Origin: Bdellovibrio sp.
GTDB lineage: Bacteria > Myxococcota > SpSt-1050
Direction of reading: 5' to 3'
DNA length: 5,591 nucleotides
NCBI GenBank assembly: GCA_020725805.1
Contig: DYEF01000026.1
Span: forward strand, 1 to 5,591
Under the pieces are notes generated by a model, which saw nothing but the letters and a program-made list of their open reading frames with translations, did not search any database and was not told where the DNA came from. Of the stretch, positions 1 through 5,591 are shown piece after piece (position 1 is the stretch's first letter; each line of letters begins with the position of its first letter). Made by a program: the position numbers and the translations under genes.

Positions 1-134
1 ACCTGAACAGCAGTTGATCTGGATTTCGTTTTAACAAGTCTTAATCTATGGTAGTGCGGTTTCACACTAATTGACTACATCTATTATCCAATTAAATCAA
101 CAAGTTAACTTTTTAGGATTTAAAAGTGGGAAAA
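1..134. other. Intergenic region downstream of the operon
   Basis: This AT-rich stretch follows the TGA stop of the exported-protein gene. I see no open frame with a ribosome site, no RNA gene and no GC-rich hairpin followed by a T-run on the minus strand that would be a standard intrinsic terminator. It holds a short AT palindrome, AAGTTAACTT at 102-111, and one weak hairpin at 52-69, listed separately. Transcription from the operon may end beyond the window or by a factor-dependent mechanism. Confidence 0.5.
52..69 (-). other. Weak stem-loop about 65 nt past the operon stop
   Basis: In the minus-strand transcript, TAGTGTG can pair with CGCACTA across an AAAC loop: seven pairs, one of them a U-G wobble. 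On the plus strand the same position is a C-A mismatch, so the fold favours the minus-strand RNA. No T-tract follows it, so it is not a convincing rho-independent terminator. It could be a 3'-end stability hairpin or chance. Confidence 0.2.
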
Positions 135-2237
135 TCAGGAGTCATTCACATTATTATCTGTATCAACACCGTGACCGGCCTTTTCATCTGCTCCTCCGCT
201 CTTCATAGAATCGGATGTCGATTCAGACTTTGCCTTTCTGATAATTGAACCACCCATTACAGGTGCAGGAGCAGCTGTCCCCTCCGGAGAATTACCCGAA
301 CCCCAGGCAACCATATCCATAACCTTGCCATTACCATCAATAATACGCAGGTTCCCGCCTGAAGCAGAGAGACCAAGCTGTGAACTTGCGTATGTCTTAT
401 CTGCTGTCAGGTTCCCCAGCTGAGCTACATCCGATGCGACAAGAATGAATTTCCCGGGGCCAATCATTCCGGAGAAGGATGCGAGGTCCTTCCATTCAGT
501 ACCCGTGGCTGACTTGTACTGAAGTTTGAACCCGTCAATTGTTATTCCCTCATCAAGAGGATTATAAAGCTCTATGAACTCATCCGGATGATTTGCACCA
601 CCATCAGCTATACCAAATGTCTTAATCTGACTGATTACTAAACTGCCCGCGCATTTCTTTTCGGAACTTCCTGTATCAGTTGTGCCGGTATCTGTTGTCG
701 TTCCGGTATCCGTTGTGCCGGTATCATTTGAGCCGGTATCCGCCACTCCTGTATCTGTCTCCTGTCCGGCATCAGGTTTTACAGTTCCTGAGAGGGCGAG
801 GTCGTCGTCAGACCTCGGGTTGAGTTTGAAATTACTGAAGTCGTAATCCAGTATTCCGATTATATAATCAAACCTGTCACCCACCTTCCTGCTTGCGGTA
901 TAAGAATAACTGTACTTATCATTCACCCTCAGATTCCCTGTTACCATAAACTCCTTGTAATCCTTCTCCGCGGAGGCGTCGGGATTTGCATCGATTACCT
1001 CTACGTTCTCCACCTTTATAAGCACTCCCTCATACTTCTCAGCATCTGCTCCGCCTGTTGCGACACTGGCAGGATTAACAACTGTGGGATTAACACTCTC
1101 GCCGGAACCAGTCTTCGTTATCGATGTGGCAGATATCTCCGACATGTCGTAGTATTCCTTATAGGTACCTTCGATAGTGAGTACATCACCCTGTGCAAAC
1201 GGACCAAGACCTGATGTCTTTCCGTAAACCACCAGTATACCGGAATAAGGTCCTCCGTTTTTCTCCTGAACAAATATGCCATACAGATTTGCCGATGCGC
1301 TGAACTGTCCGCCGGTCACTACTACATTCTCCACCTTGACTGCCGAATTCTCTGACGGATGTTTTGCTGAATTCACATCCTGAATATCATAAATCGTAAT
1401 GCCTGTTGTAATATCGGCATCTCCGCCTGATATATCCGTTCCGCCGTCCGACAATGTCCCGATAGTTATATCATTATCATCCCTTGGCTGGAGCCTCATC
1501 TGGTCAAAGCTATAATTGAGTATCCCTATTATAGAGTCTATTTTATCTCCGTTCTTTGCCTTGTAATTTCTAGGGAAGAACTTTCCGACAATAAGGCCTC
1601 CGGTAATCTCGAAATCACCGTGCGGTTTTCCGTCGGTACCCAGAACCGCATCATTTGTCACTTCCACGTTCAGTATCCTGACAAAACAGCCTTCATACTT
1701 CTCGGAATCCTCTGCACCTGTCTTGACCTTTGCCGGGTCAACCTCTGTCGGAGCGGGAAGCGGAGCCGTGCCCTTCTTAATGACTTCCGTTGCCACAATC
1801 TGGCTGTTGTTGTAATATTCCATATATGTCCCGCGGATATCCACAAGGTCACCTATCGCAACATCTGCCTTGTTGTTCTTGAAGAAAATGTAAATACCTG
1901 AATAAGGTCCTCCGTCCTTCTCCACAACAAAGAATGAATCATTATCAACAGATTTGGAGCTTGATTTGAAGGTCGGGCTCGTAACAACGACATCCCTTAT
2001 TTCAACAAGAGTATTCTCTGCAACCGAACCACTCTGGACATTGTAGACCGTGACAACAGAATACCCGCCGTCAGTAATCTCGACATCCTCAAGACCCGTT
2101 CCGTCCTTTGCAACCACATCCTTAGGTTTTACATCTGCCGGTGTGTCGTCTCTCGTAGTTCCGCAGTAATACGGCACAAAAGAAGCCGACAGAAGAAGTA
2201 TAAAAATAACCAGTCTCGCAATAGTTTCTCTCTTCAT
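135..2237 (-). CDS. Exported (putative lipoprotein) tandem OB-fold-like and lamin-tail domain protein
   Basis: A 700-residue exported protein of unknown function. Seen: an N-terminus MKRE followed by a hydrophobic stretch (residues 8-24) ending at Cys25, which looks like a lipoprotein signal although the box V-P-Y-Y-C is not canonical. An acidic tether (about 29-57) follows. Two homologous modules then follow, about 62-258 and 280-481, sharing GGPYSGI, GTYxEYY, KYEG, NVEV, D(Y/S)IIGIL and PRxDxD blocks. Residues 489-527 form a DTG-rich linker. From about 529 to the end is a lamin-tail-like domain (LVISQI, DEFIELYNP, GFKLQYK, closing S-I-I-R-K and DTDNN). Known of the family: such OB-like modules and LTDs accompany extracellular nucleases and surface proteins. 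Here no nuclease motif is visible, so a binding or scaffold role is inferred. The ATG has GGAGG 5 nt upstream and lies 15 bp past the SNF2 stop, so co-expression is likely. The protein ends where LTDs normally end and looks complete. Confidence 0.85.
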   Translation of the reverse strand: MKRETIARLVIFILLLSASFVPYYCGTTRDDTPADVKPKDVVAKDGTGLEDVEITDGGYSVVTVYNVQSGSVAENTLVEIRDVVVTSPTFKSSSKSVDNDSFFVVEKDGGPYSGIYIFFKNNKADVAIGDLVDIRGTYMEYYNNSQIVATEVIKKGTAPLPAPTEVDPAKVKTGAEDSEKYEGCFVRILNVEVTNDAVLGTDGKPHGDFEITGGLIVGKFFPRNYKAKNGDKIDSIIGILNYSFDQMRLQPRDDNDITIGTLSDGGTDISGGDADITTGITIYDIQDVNSAKHPSENSAVKVENVVVTGGQFSASANLYGIFVQEKNGGPYSGILVVYGKTSGLGPFAQGDVLTIEGTYKEYYDMSEISATSITKTGSGESVNPTVVNPASVATGGADAEKYEGVLIKVENVEVIDANPDASAEKDYKEFMVTGNLRVNDKYSYSYTASRKVGDRFDYIIGILDYDFSNFKLNPRSDDDLALSGTVKPDAGQETDTGVADTGSNDTGTTDTGTTTDTGTTDTGSSEKKCAGSLVISQIKTFGIADGGANHPDEFIELYNPLDEGITIDGFKLQYKSATGTEWKDLASFSGMIGPGKFILVASDVAQLGNLTADKTYASSQLGLSASGGNLRIIDGNGKVMDMVAWGSGNSPEGTAAPAPVMGGSIIRKAKSESTSDSMKSGGADEKAGHGVDTDNNVNDS
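657..773 (-). repeat. Low-complexity repeat encoding the DTG-rich linker
   Basis: Imperfect short repeats built on the plus-strand unit 'ccggtatc' encode a Thr/Asp/Gly-rich hinge (residues about 489-527, DTG recurring roughly every 4-6 residues). It separates the second OB-like module from the LTD. Such linkers are typical spacers in surface proteins. Slippage could change its length between strains. Confidence 0.8.
795..2054 (-). repeat. Internal duplication: two copies of a ~200-residue OB-like module
   Basis: Copy 1 is encoded by about 1464-2054 (residues 62-258) and copy 2 by about 795-1400 (residues 280-481). Landmarks recur in the same order at an offset of 218-223 residues: TVYNVQ/TIYDIQ, GGPYSGI in both, GTYMEYY/GTYKEYY, KYEG in both, NVEV in both, PRDDNDI/PRSDDDL. 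Protein similarity is clear but DNA similarity is eroded, so the duplication is old and both copies are under constraint. Each copy looks like two beta-rich halves (before and after KYEG), so four OB-like folds are possible. Confidence 0.85.
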
Positions 2238-2242
2238 AATAT

Positions 2243-2247
2243 CCTCC
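2243..2247 (-). promoter_or_regulatory. Ribosome binding site of the exported-protein gene
   Basis: GGAGG on the minus strand, 5 nt before the ATG at 2235-2237. It fills the short gap after the TGA of the upstream SNF2 gene and allows independent initiation within a shared transcript. It fixes the start, placing the hydrophobic signal right at the N-terminus. Confidence 0.85.
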
Positions 2248-2252
2248 GTTTC

Positions 2253-5200
2253 TCAGTCATTAAAATCAAAGAGCATCGCAAGGTCATCCTTATTAATAAG
2301 TTTGCCGATACTCTCCTCATTACCTATAACCTTTTCAAATATATTCTTTTTCTCTTCCTGAAGCTTCAGGATTTTTTCCTCGACTGTCCCTATTGTGATA
2401 AGCTTGTACACAAAGACATTCTTGGTCTGTCCTATCCTGTGGACCCTGTCTGTAGCCTGGTCCATAACAGCCGGATTCCACCATGGGTCATAATGAATAA
2501 CATAATCAGCACCTGTGATATTGAGCCCTACACCACCTGCCCTGAGACTTATCAGGAAGAGATTTGCCTTTTCGCCCCTGTTAAATTCATCGACGATCTG
2601 CAGCCTTTTTGTGGCCGGCGTATTTCCGTCAAGGTAGAAATACGGAATATTATCCCTGTCAAAGTCCCTTCTTATAATCGAAAGCATCTCGACAAACTGC
2701 GAATAGATAATTATCCTGTGACCCTCGTCGAGTACGTTCTGGACTATCTCCTTCATCAGCTCCAGTTTTGCAGATTCGACCTCCTTAGATTCCTTCAGCT
2801 CTTTTACAATATTCGGATGGCAGCAGATCTGTCTGAGTTTCGTAAGTGCAGAAAGGATGGTAAGAGAGCTCTTGCCGAGCCCCTTCTTTTCAATCTCGCT
2901 GAAAACCTTCTCTCTCTGAGCTAGTAAGACTGATTTATAAATCTCTTTCTGCTCTTCAGAAAGATTGCACTTCTGAATAATCTCCATCTTTGGAGGAAGG
3001 TCAGAGGCTACCTGGTCTTTAAGTCTTCTCAAAACAAAAGTAGAAGTAAGTTTCTTGAGCCTTTTGGAGGCCTTCTCATCATTCAGTTTGACTATCGGGG
3101 CATCATAGGTCCTCTTGAATCTCTCAAGCCCTCCCAGATATCCCGGCATAAGAAAATCGAATATCGACCAGAGTTCCAGTGGCCTGTTTTCAAGAGGAGT
3201 GCCGGTCAGTGCCAGTTTATAATCGGCCTTCAAAAGTTTACTGACTTTCTTGGTCATTGAGGCAAAGTTCTTTATATTCTGAGCCTCGTCCAGAACCACA
3301 TACCTGAATCTTATATTCTCCAGTACCTCATAATCACGTCTGAGTATCCCGTAAGAAGTCAGTATCACATCATAGTCATTGAAGGACGGAACTTTCTCCC
3401 TCCTGAGTCTCCCGTAGTAGATATAAACCCTGAGGGAGGGGGCAAATTTCTGAATTTCATAATACCAGTTCTGCAAAACAGAGGTGGGAGTAACAACGAG
3501 ATTGCTTCTGGCACCTTCCTTCTCCTTCTTATACAGAAGGAGTGAAATCGTCTGAATCGTCTTTCCAAGTCCCATATCATCTGCTAGAATACCCGAGAGC
3601 CCGAAATCCGACAGAAATGCAAGCCAGTTGAGCCCCTTCTTCTGAAACTCCCAGAGATTCGCATTGAGACCCTTGGGAGGGACTACATCCCTTATCCCTT
3701 CAAACTTATCGAACATTCTCTTGAGCCGCTCCACATTCTCGTCAAATTCTATGTCCTTGATAAGCTTGAGTGTGCCCTCAATAAGCTTGAGAGAGAAGGC
3801 GGGCATCCTGAACTGCAGCTTTTCGGTATCGAAGTAACCATATTCATAGGCCTCTTCAAGAAGTTTCTGCAGAACATCATTGTCAAGCGGCAGATAGACC
3901 CTCTCATCTACTTCAACAAATCTCTTCCCGTCGAGCAGGGCCTTGATTACCTTTTCGTAAGGAAGTTCCCTCTTGCCCGAGAAGAAACTCATCCTGAGTT
4001 CAAACCAGTTAAGCCCCTCGGGCATAGCCAGACGCAGCCTGAAGAAGACGGGATTCAGAAATGATATCTTTCTGGCATAGGAGCCCTCCGAGAGAACGAA
4101 TCTGTCATTAAAAAACTCGGGTCTGTGATATACCATATCGAGAAGCTGCTCGTGTGAAATACTCCATTTCCCGTCATTGATTTCAAAACCTGAAGAGAGC
4201 AGGTCGTTCTTGACGCTCTTTTCAAAATCGATATTCCGCCTGATAATATTTATCCTGTCATTCCCCTCGATCAGACAATATCTCGTATTGATCACTGAAT
4301 CCGGAATCCGCACATCTGCATAATCAAAAAAGATATCCACAGGGCAGGTTCCCTTACCCTGATTGATATCAAGAACACATTTAGGCGTTGACTTTTCGTC
4401 AATCACCACATCCACTTCTTTTCCGGAAACATCGACGAACCGTATATTGGAATTTTCCTTTCTGATAAGTTCAACAAGTGTGAGCGCATCATCCTTTTCT
4501 GCCTCAATATCTCCGAATTTTGCAACATACTGCCAGAGATTTGATTCAACCTCGGAGAGCGGATAGATAGTCCCGTCCTTGTATATTGCCAGAGGATTGC
4601 TTTCGGGGAATATTACAACATCCTCTCTGATATATTTAAGGGTGATATAACAGTTTTCTCCCTCTTTCTTCTTTTCAATCAGAAATTTTACGGGATAGGA
4701 ACCATGAGCACCGAGCCTTATAGGTCTCTGCAAAAAGACATCATAGATATCTGCTATCCCGAAGAAACCGAGAATCTCATTGAAGTTCTCTGATGTAACC
4801 GGTATCCCGCCGTAGAGCGGGTCGTAGAAACTCCTGAAGAAATAAAGATATACTCTCTCCTGCGGAGTCAGGGTATATTTCTGAATAATATCCTCTGTCA
4901 GAGGCCCTACATTCTTGCTCGTTTTGCTGTCCAGAAACTTCATCACCGCATTTGTATTGCCGATAAATGCCATTACATATCTTATCTTCTGAATATCCGT
5001 CTCCGTTTTGGTCTTTTTCAGTTTCAGATGGTCCAGCAACGAAAATTTCGGAGGGACGGGTTTCTCCTCCTCCTGATAGGCACCTTCAAGATAGGCGATT
5101 ACTACGGCAACCATATGTTTGCAGATGTTACCGATGAACGGGCAGTTGCAACTCTTCTCCGAAATCTCATTCCCCTTGAGTCTGACCATAGTCGTATAAA

Positions 5201-5378
5201 TCTTGCCGTTCTGATTTCTGACTGACCCCATCAGTTTTACAAAGTTTTCGCCTCTTTCTGTCTTTAAAGACAGCACATAACCATCTCTGAAATACTGCTG
5301 TCCTCTGAGATATATCGGCAGAGTAGCAAGTCTTTCGAGTTTTCTGTTAATTAAATCTACAATCTTCTTATCTTCCAA
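2253..5378 (-). CDS. SWIM zinc-finger SNF2/SWI2-family DNA translocase (DEAD/H-like ATPase)
   Basis: A 1041-residue superfamily 2 ATPase expected to move along duplex DNA and remodel protein-DNA complexes in the cytoplasm. Seen, numbered from the TTG at 5376-5378: SWIM zinc finger CxCx6CxH (C77, C79, C86, H88); a middle region, about 115-510, in the place of the bacterial SNF2-associated domain; then the two-lobed core. Core motifs are intact: Q motif near Q579, Walker A DDMGLGKT (600-607, K606), motif Ia TPTSVLQNW, Walker B DEAQ (697-700), motif III LTGTPLEN (724-731), motif V GGVGLN (948-953), and motif VI DQATDRVHRIGQ with arginines R978 and R981. The C-terminus ending LAMLFDFND is typical, so the protein is full length. 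Known relatives include Bacillus YwqA-type proteins and HepA/RapA-like ATPases; the exact role is unknown. TTG at 5378 is preferred because GGAGAG lies 5 nt upstream. A TTG at 5391-5393 would add five residues but has a poor ribosome site and almost no leader. Confidence 0.95.
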   Translation of the reverse strand: MEDKKIVDLINRKLERLATLPIYLRGQQYFRDGYVLSLKTERGENFVKLMGSVRNQNGKIYTTMVRLKGNEISEKSCNCPFIGNICKHMVAVVIAYLEGAYQEEEKPVPPKFSLLDHLKLKKTKTETDIQKIRYVMAFIGNTNAVMKFLDSKTSKNVGPLTEDIIQKYTLTPQERVYLYFFRSFYDPLYGGIPVTSENFNEILGFFGIADIYDVFLQRPIRLGAHGSYPVKFLIEKKKEGENCYITLKYIREDVVIFPESNPLAIYKDGTIYPLSEVESNLWQYVAKFGDIEAEKDDALTLVELIRKENSNIRFVDVSGKEVDVVIDEKSTPKCVLDINQGKGTCPVDIFFDYADVRIPDSVINTRYCLIEGNDRINIIRRNIDFEKSVKNDLLSSGFEINDGKWSISHEQLLDMVYHRPEFFNDRFVLSEGSYARKISFLNPVFFRLRLAMPEGLNWFELRMSFFSGKRELPYEKVIKALLDGKRFVEVDERVYLPLDNDVLQKLLEEAYEYGYFDTEKLQFRMPAFSLKLIEGTLKLIKDIEFDENVERLKRMFDKFEGIRDVVPPKGLNANLWEFQKKGLNWLAFLSDFGLSGILADDMGLGKTIQTISLLLYKKEKEGARSNLVVTPTSVLQNWYYEIQKFAPSLRVYIYYGRLRREKVPSFNDYDVILTSYGILRRDYEVLENIRFRYVVLDEAQNIKNFASMTKKVSKLLKADYKLALTGTPLENRPLELWSIFDFLMPGYLGGLERFKRTYDAPIVKLNDEKASKRLKKLTSTFVLRRLKDQVASDLPPKMEIIQKCNLSEEQKEIYKSVLLAQREKVFSEIEKKGLGKSSLTILSALTKLRQICCHPNIVKELKESKEVESAKLELMKEIVQNVLDEGHRIIIYSQFVEMLSIIRRDFDRDNIPYFYLDGNTPATKRLQIVDEFNRGEKANLFLISLRAGGVGLNITGADYVIHYDPWWNPAVMDQATDRVHRIGQTKNVFVYKLITIGTVEEKILKLQEEKKNIFEKVIGNEESIGKLINKDDLAMLFDFND

Positions 5379-5383
5379 ACCGA

Positions 5384-5389
5384 CTCTCC
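5384..5389 (-). promoter_or_regulatory. Ribosome binding site that decides the SNF2 start
   Basis: GGAGAG on the minus strand sits 5 nt upstream of TTG 5376-5378, the same spacing as GGAGG in front of the downstream gene. The longer start, TTG at 5391-5393, would place this site inside the coding region. That supports a product beginning Met-Glu-Asp-Lys-Lys. Confidence 0.65.
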
Positions 5390-5407
5390 ACAAGAATCCA
5401 TTTTTTT

Positions 5408-5436
5408 ATCAAATCAGACAATGACAATACTGTCAA
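5408..5436 (-). promoter_or_regulatory. Sigma70-type promoter of the operon
   Basis: On the minus strand a perfect -35 box TTGACA (5431-5436) is followed by 17 bp and then TTTGAT (5408-5413), which matches 4 of 6 positions of the -10 consensus. The expected start point near 5401 gives a leader of about 23 nt to the TTG at 5378. This is a sequence match only; no start site is mapped. Confidence 0.55.
5422..5435. promoter_or_regulatory. Inverted repeat over the -35 box, possible operator
   Basis: TGACA and TGTCA form perfect 5-bp arms around a 4-bp centre, ATAC. The right arm falls within the -35 hexamer and the left arm lies in the promoter spacer. A GACAAT direct repeat (5417-5422 and 5423-5428) overlaps the left arm. 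A bound repressor would block polymerase, but arms this short can arise by chance. Confidence 0.3.
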
Positions 5437-5460
5437 CAAAAATGTGATTTAATGTTGTTC

Positions 5461-5505
5461 CAAAATAGAAATGTTACATTATCTGCAAAGTAGAAATGTT
5501 ACATT
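5461..5505. repeat. Two direct repeats with a palindromic core, 25-bp period
   Basis: TAGAAATGTTACATT occurs at 5466-5480 and again at 5491-5505. Including the preceding CAAA(A/G), 20 bp match with one difference. The core AATGT-T-ACATT is a perfect palindrome with a one-base centre. The 25-bp spacing is about two and a half helical turns. Such arrays occur as transposase-binding sites inside insertion-sequence ends and also as paired operators; which applies here cannot be settled from the window. Confidence 0.85.
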
Positions 5506-5542
5506 TAATAGGTTTGGATATAAAGAAAAGTTAGGGATTAAA

Positions 5543-5591
5543 GTGGAATTACAGGGAAAAGTATATGTTTCCCTATGGGGGGTAATAGGGA
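5543..5591 (+). CDS. Possible 5' end of a rightward gene, cut by the window edge
   Basis: A GTG at 5543-5545 with AGGG (5533-5536) 6 nt upstream opens a frame of 16 codons without a stop to the window end (reading V-E-L-Q-G-K-V-Y-V-S-L-W-G-V-I-G). If the repeats to its left are an IS end, this would be the transposase start. The frame is too short to identify, the next frame (+2 register, from 5542) is also open, and no protein family is recognised. Treat as tentative. Confidence 0.2.
   Translation, partial: MELQGKVYVSLWGVIG
5553..5591 (+). repeat. Three-arm inverted repeat allowing alternative hairpins
   Basis: AGGGAAA (5553-5559) is complementary to TTTCCCT (5568-5574), with an 8-nt loop. 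The overlapping arm TCCCTAT (5570-5576) is complementary to ATAGGGA (5585-5591), also with an 8-nt loop. Both hairpins have seven perfect pairs but share the middle arm, so only one can form at a time. The last arm touches the window edge, so the structure may extend further. Confidence 0.4.

Larger units (their letters stand above)
5453..5591 (+). mobile_element. Possible left end of an IS21-like insertion sequence, running off the window
   Basis: The segment begins with TGT (5453 or 5456), followed within about 10 bp by two repeated internal sites and about 40 bp later by a possible rightward start codon. This arrangement resembles left ends of IS21-family and related integrase-type elements, which have TGT termini and multiple transposase-binding repeats. 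The other end, the target duplication and the transposase are outside the window, so this rests on layout and recalled resemblance. If it is not an IS, the repeats are more likely operators for a divergent gene. Confidence 0.35.

Noticed and set aside
102-111. AAGTTAACTT palindrome as a terminator
   Set aside because: Perfect but AT-only, with no loop and no following T-run in the operon's direction, so it would not form a stable terminator.
1670-1852. 60-codon minus-strand frame inside the exported-protein gene
   Set aside because: Overlaps the confirmed frame in another register and reads as an Arg-rich, low-complexity sequence, typical of a shifted reading.
1620-1901. 93-codon open frame on the plus strand
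   Set aside because: It lies wholly antisense within the exported-protein gene, has no ribosome site I could see, and its translation has no recognisable domain. A shadow of the real frame.
2439-2924. 161-codon open frame on the plus strand
   Set aside because: Antisense to the most conserved SNF2 C-terminal lobe (motifs IV-VI); constraint on that strand explains the open frame.
3365-3580. 71-codon minus-strand frame
   Set aside because: Overlaps the SNF2 Walker A to motif Ib region in another register, with no ribosome site or domain.
4363-4566. 67-codon plus-strand frame rich in Ser
   Set aside because: Antisense to the SNF2-associated region; composition reflects the complement of acidic and lysine codons.
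5028-5225. 65-codon plus-strand frame over the SWIM finger
   Set aside because: Antisense to the confirmed SWIM zinc finger with no initiation signals; a chance frame.
2253-5378. Assignment of the SNF2 gene to a known phage-defence system such as DISARM
   Set aside because: SNF2-type ATPases occur in some defence loci, but no methylase, nuclease or other required partner is present in the window, and stand-alone SWIM-SNF2 genes are common chromosomal genes.

Overview
The window holds two complete genes on the minus strand, most likely one operon, plus a non-coding right edge that may be the terminus of a mobile element. Transcription would start near 5401 from a recognisable sigma70-type promoter (perfect TTGACA, 17-bp spacer, TTTGAT). 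It would run leftward through a large SWIM zinc-finger SNF2/SWI2 DNA translocase (2253-5378) and then, after a 15-bp gap carrying a strong GGAGG ribosome site, through a 700-residue exported protein (135-2237). That second protein has a putative lipoprotein signal, two tandem copies of an OB-fold-like module of about 200 residues, an Asp/Thr/Gly-rich linker, and a C-terminal lamin-tail-like (LTD) domain.

The organism is clearly bacterial: Shine-Dalgarno sites, a bacterial promoter, and a SWIM + SNF2-associated + SNF2 architecture. DTG-rich linkers in exported LTD proteins are common in Myxococcota and related 'deltaproteobacterial' or candidate-phylum lineages, so an uncultured member of such a group is a reasonable but unproven guess. 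Coding GC is moderate and the flanks are visibly AT-rich.

Layout: 1-134 is an AT-rich downstream region with one weak hairpin and no convincing terminator. 135-2237 is the exported OB/OB/LTD protein. 2238-2252 is the intergenic ribosome site. 2253-5378 is the SNF2 ATPase, with a TTG start preferred over the longer reading from 5393. 5379-5436 is leader and promoter, with an inverted repeat over the -35 box. 5461-5505 carries two copies of a 15-bp sequence with a palindromic core at an exact 25-bp period. 5543-5591 may be the first codons of a rightward gene, cut by the window edge, and overlaps two mutually exclusive hairpins.

How the two genes cooperate is not evident. One product should act on DNA or nucleoprotein in the cytoplasm; the other is exported and carries folds that in relatives accompany extracellular nucleases. 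No known defence system, CRISPR array or RNA gene was recognised. The most unusual points are this gene pairing, the LTD/OB protein without a catalytic domain, and the repeat array at the right edge.
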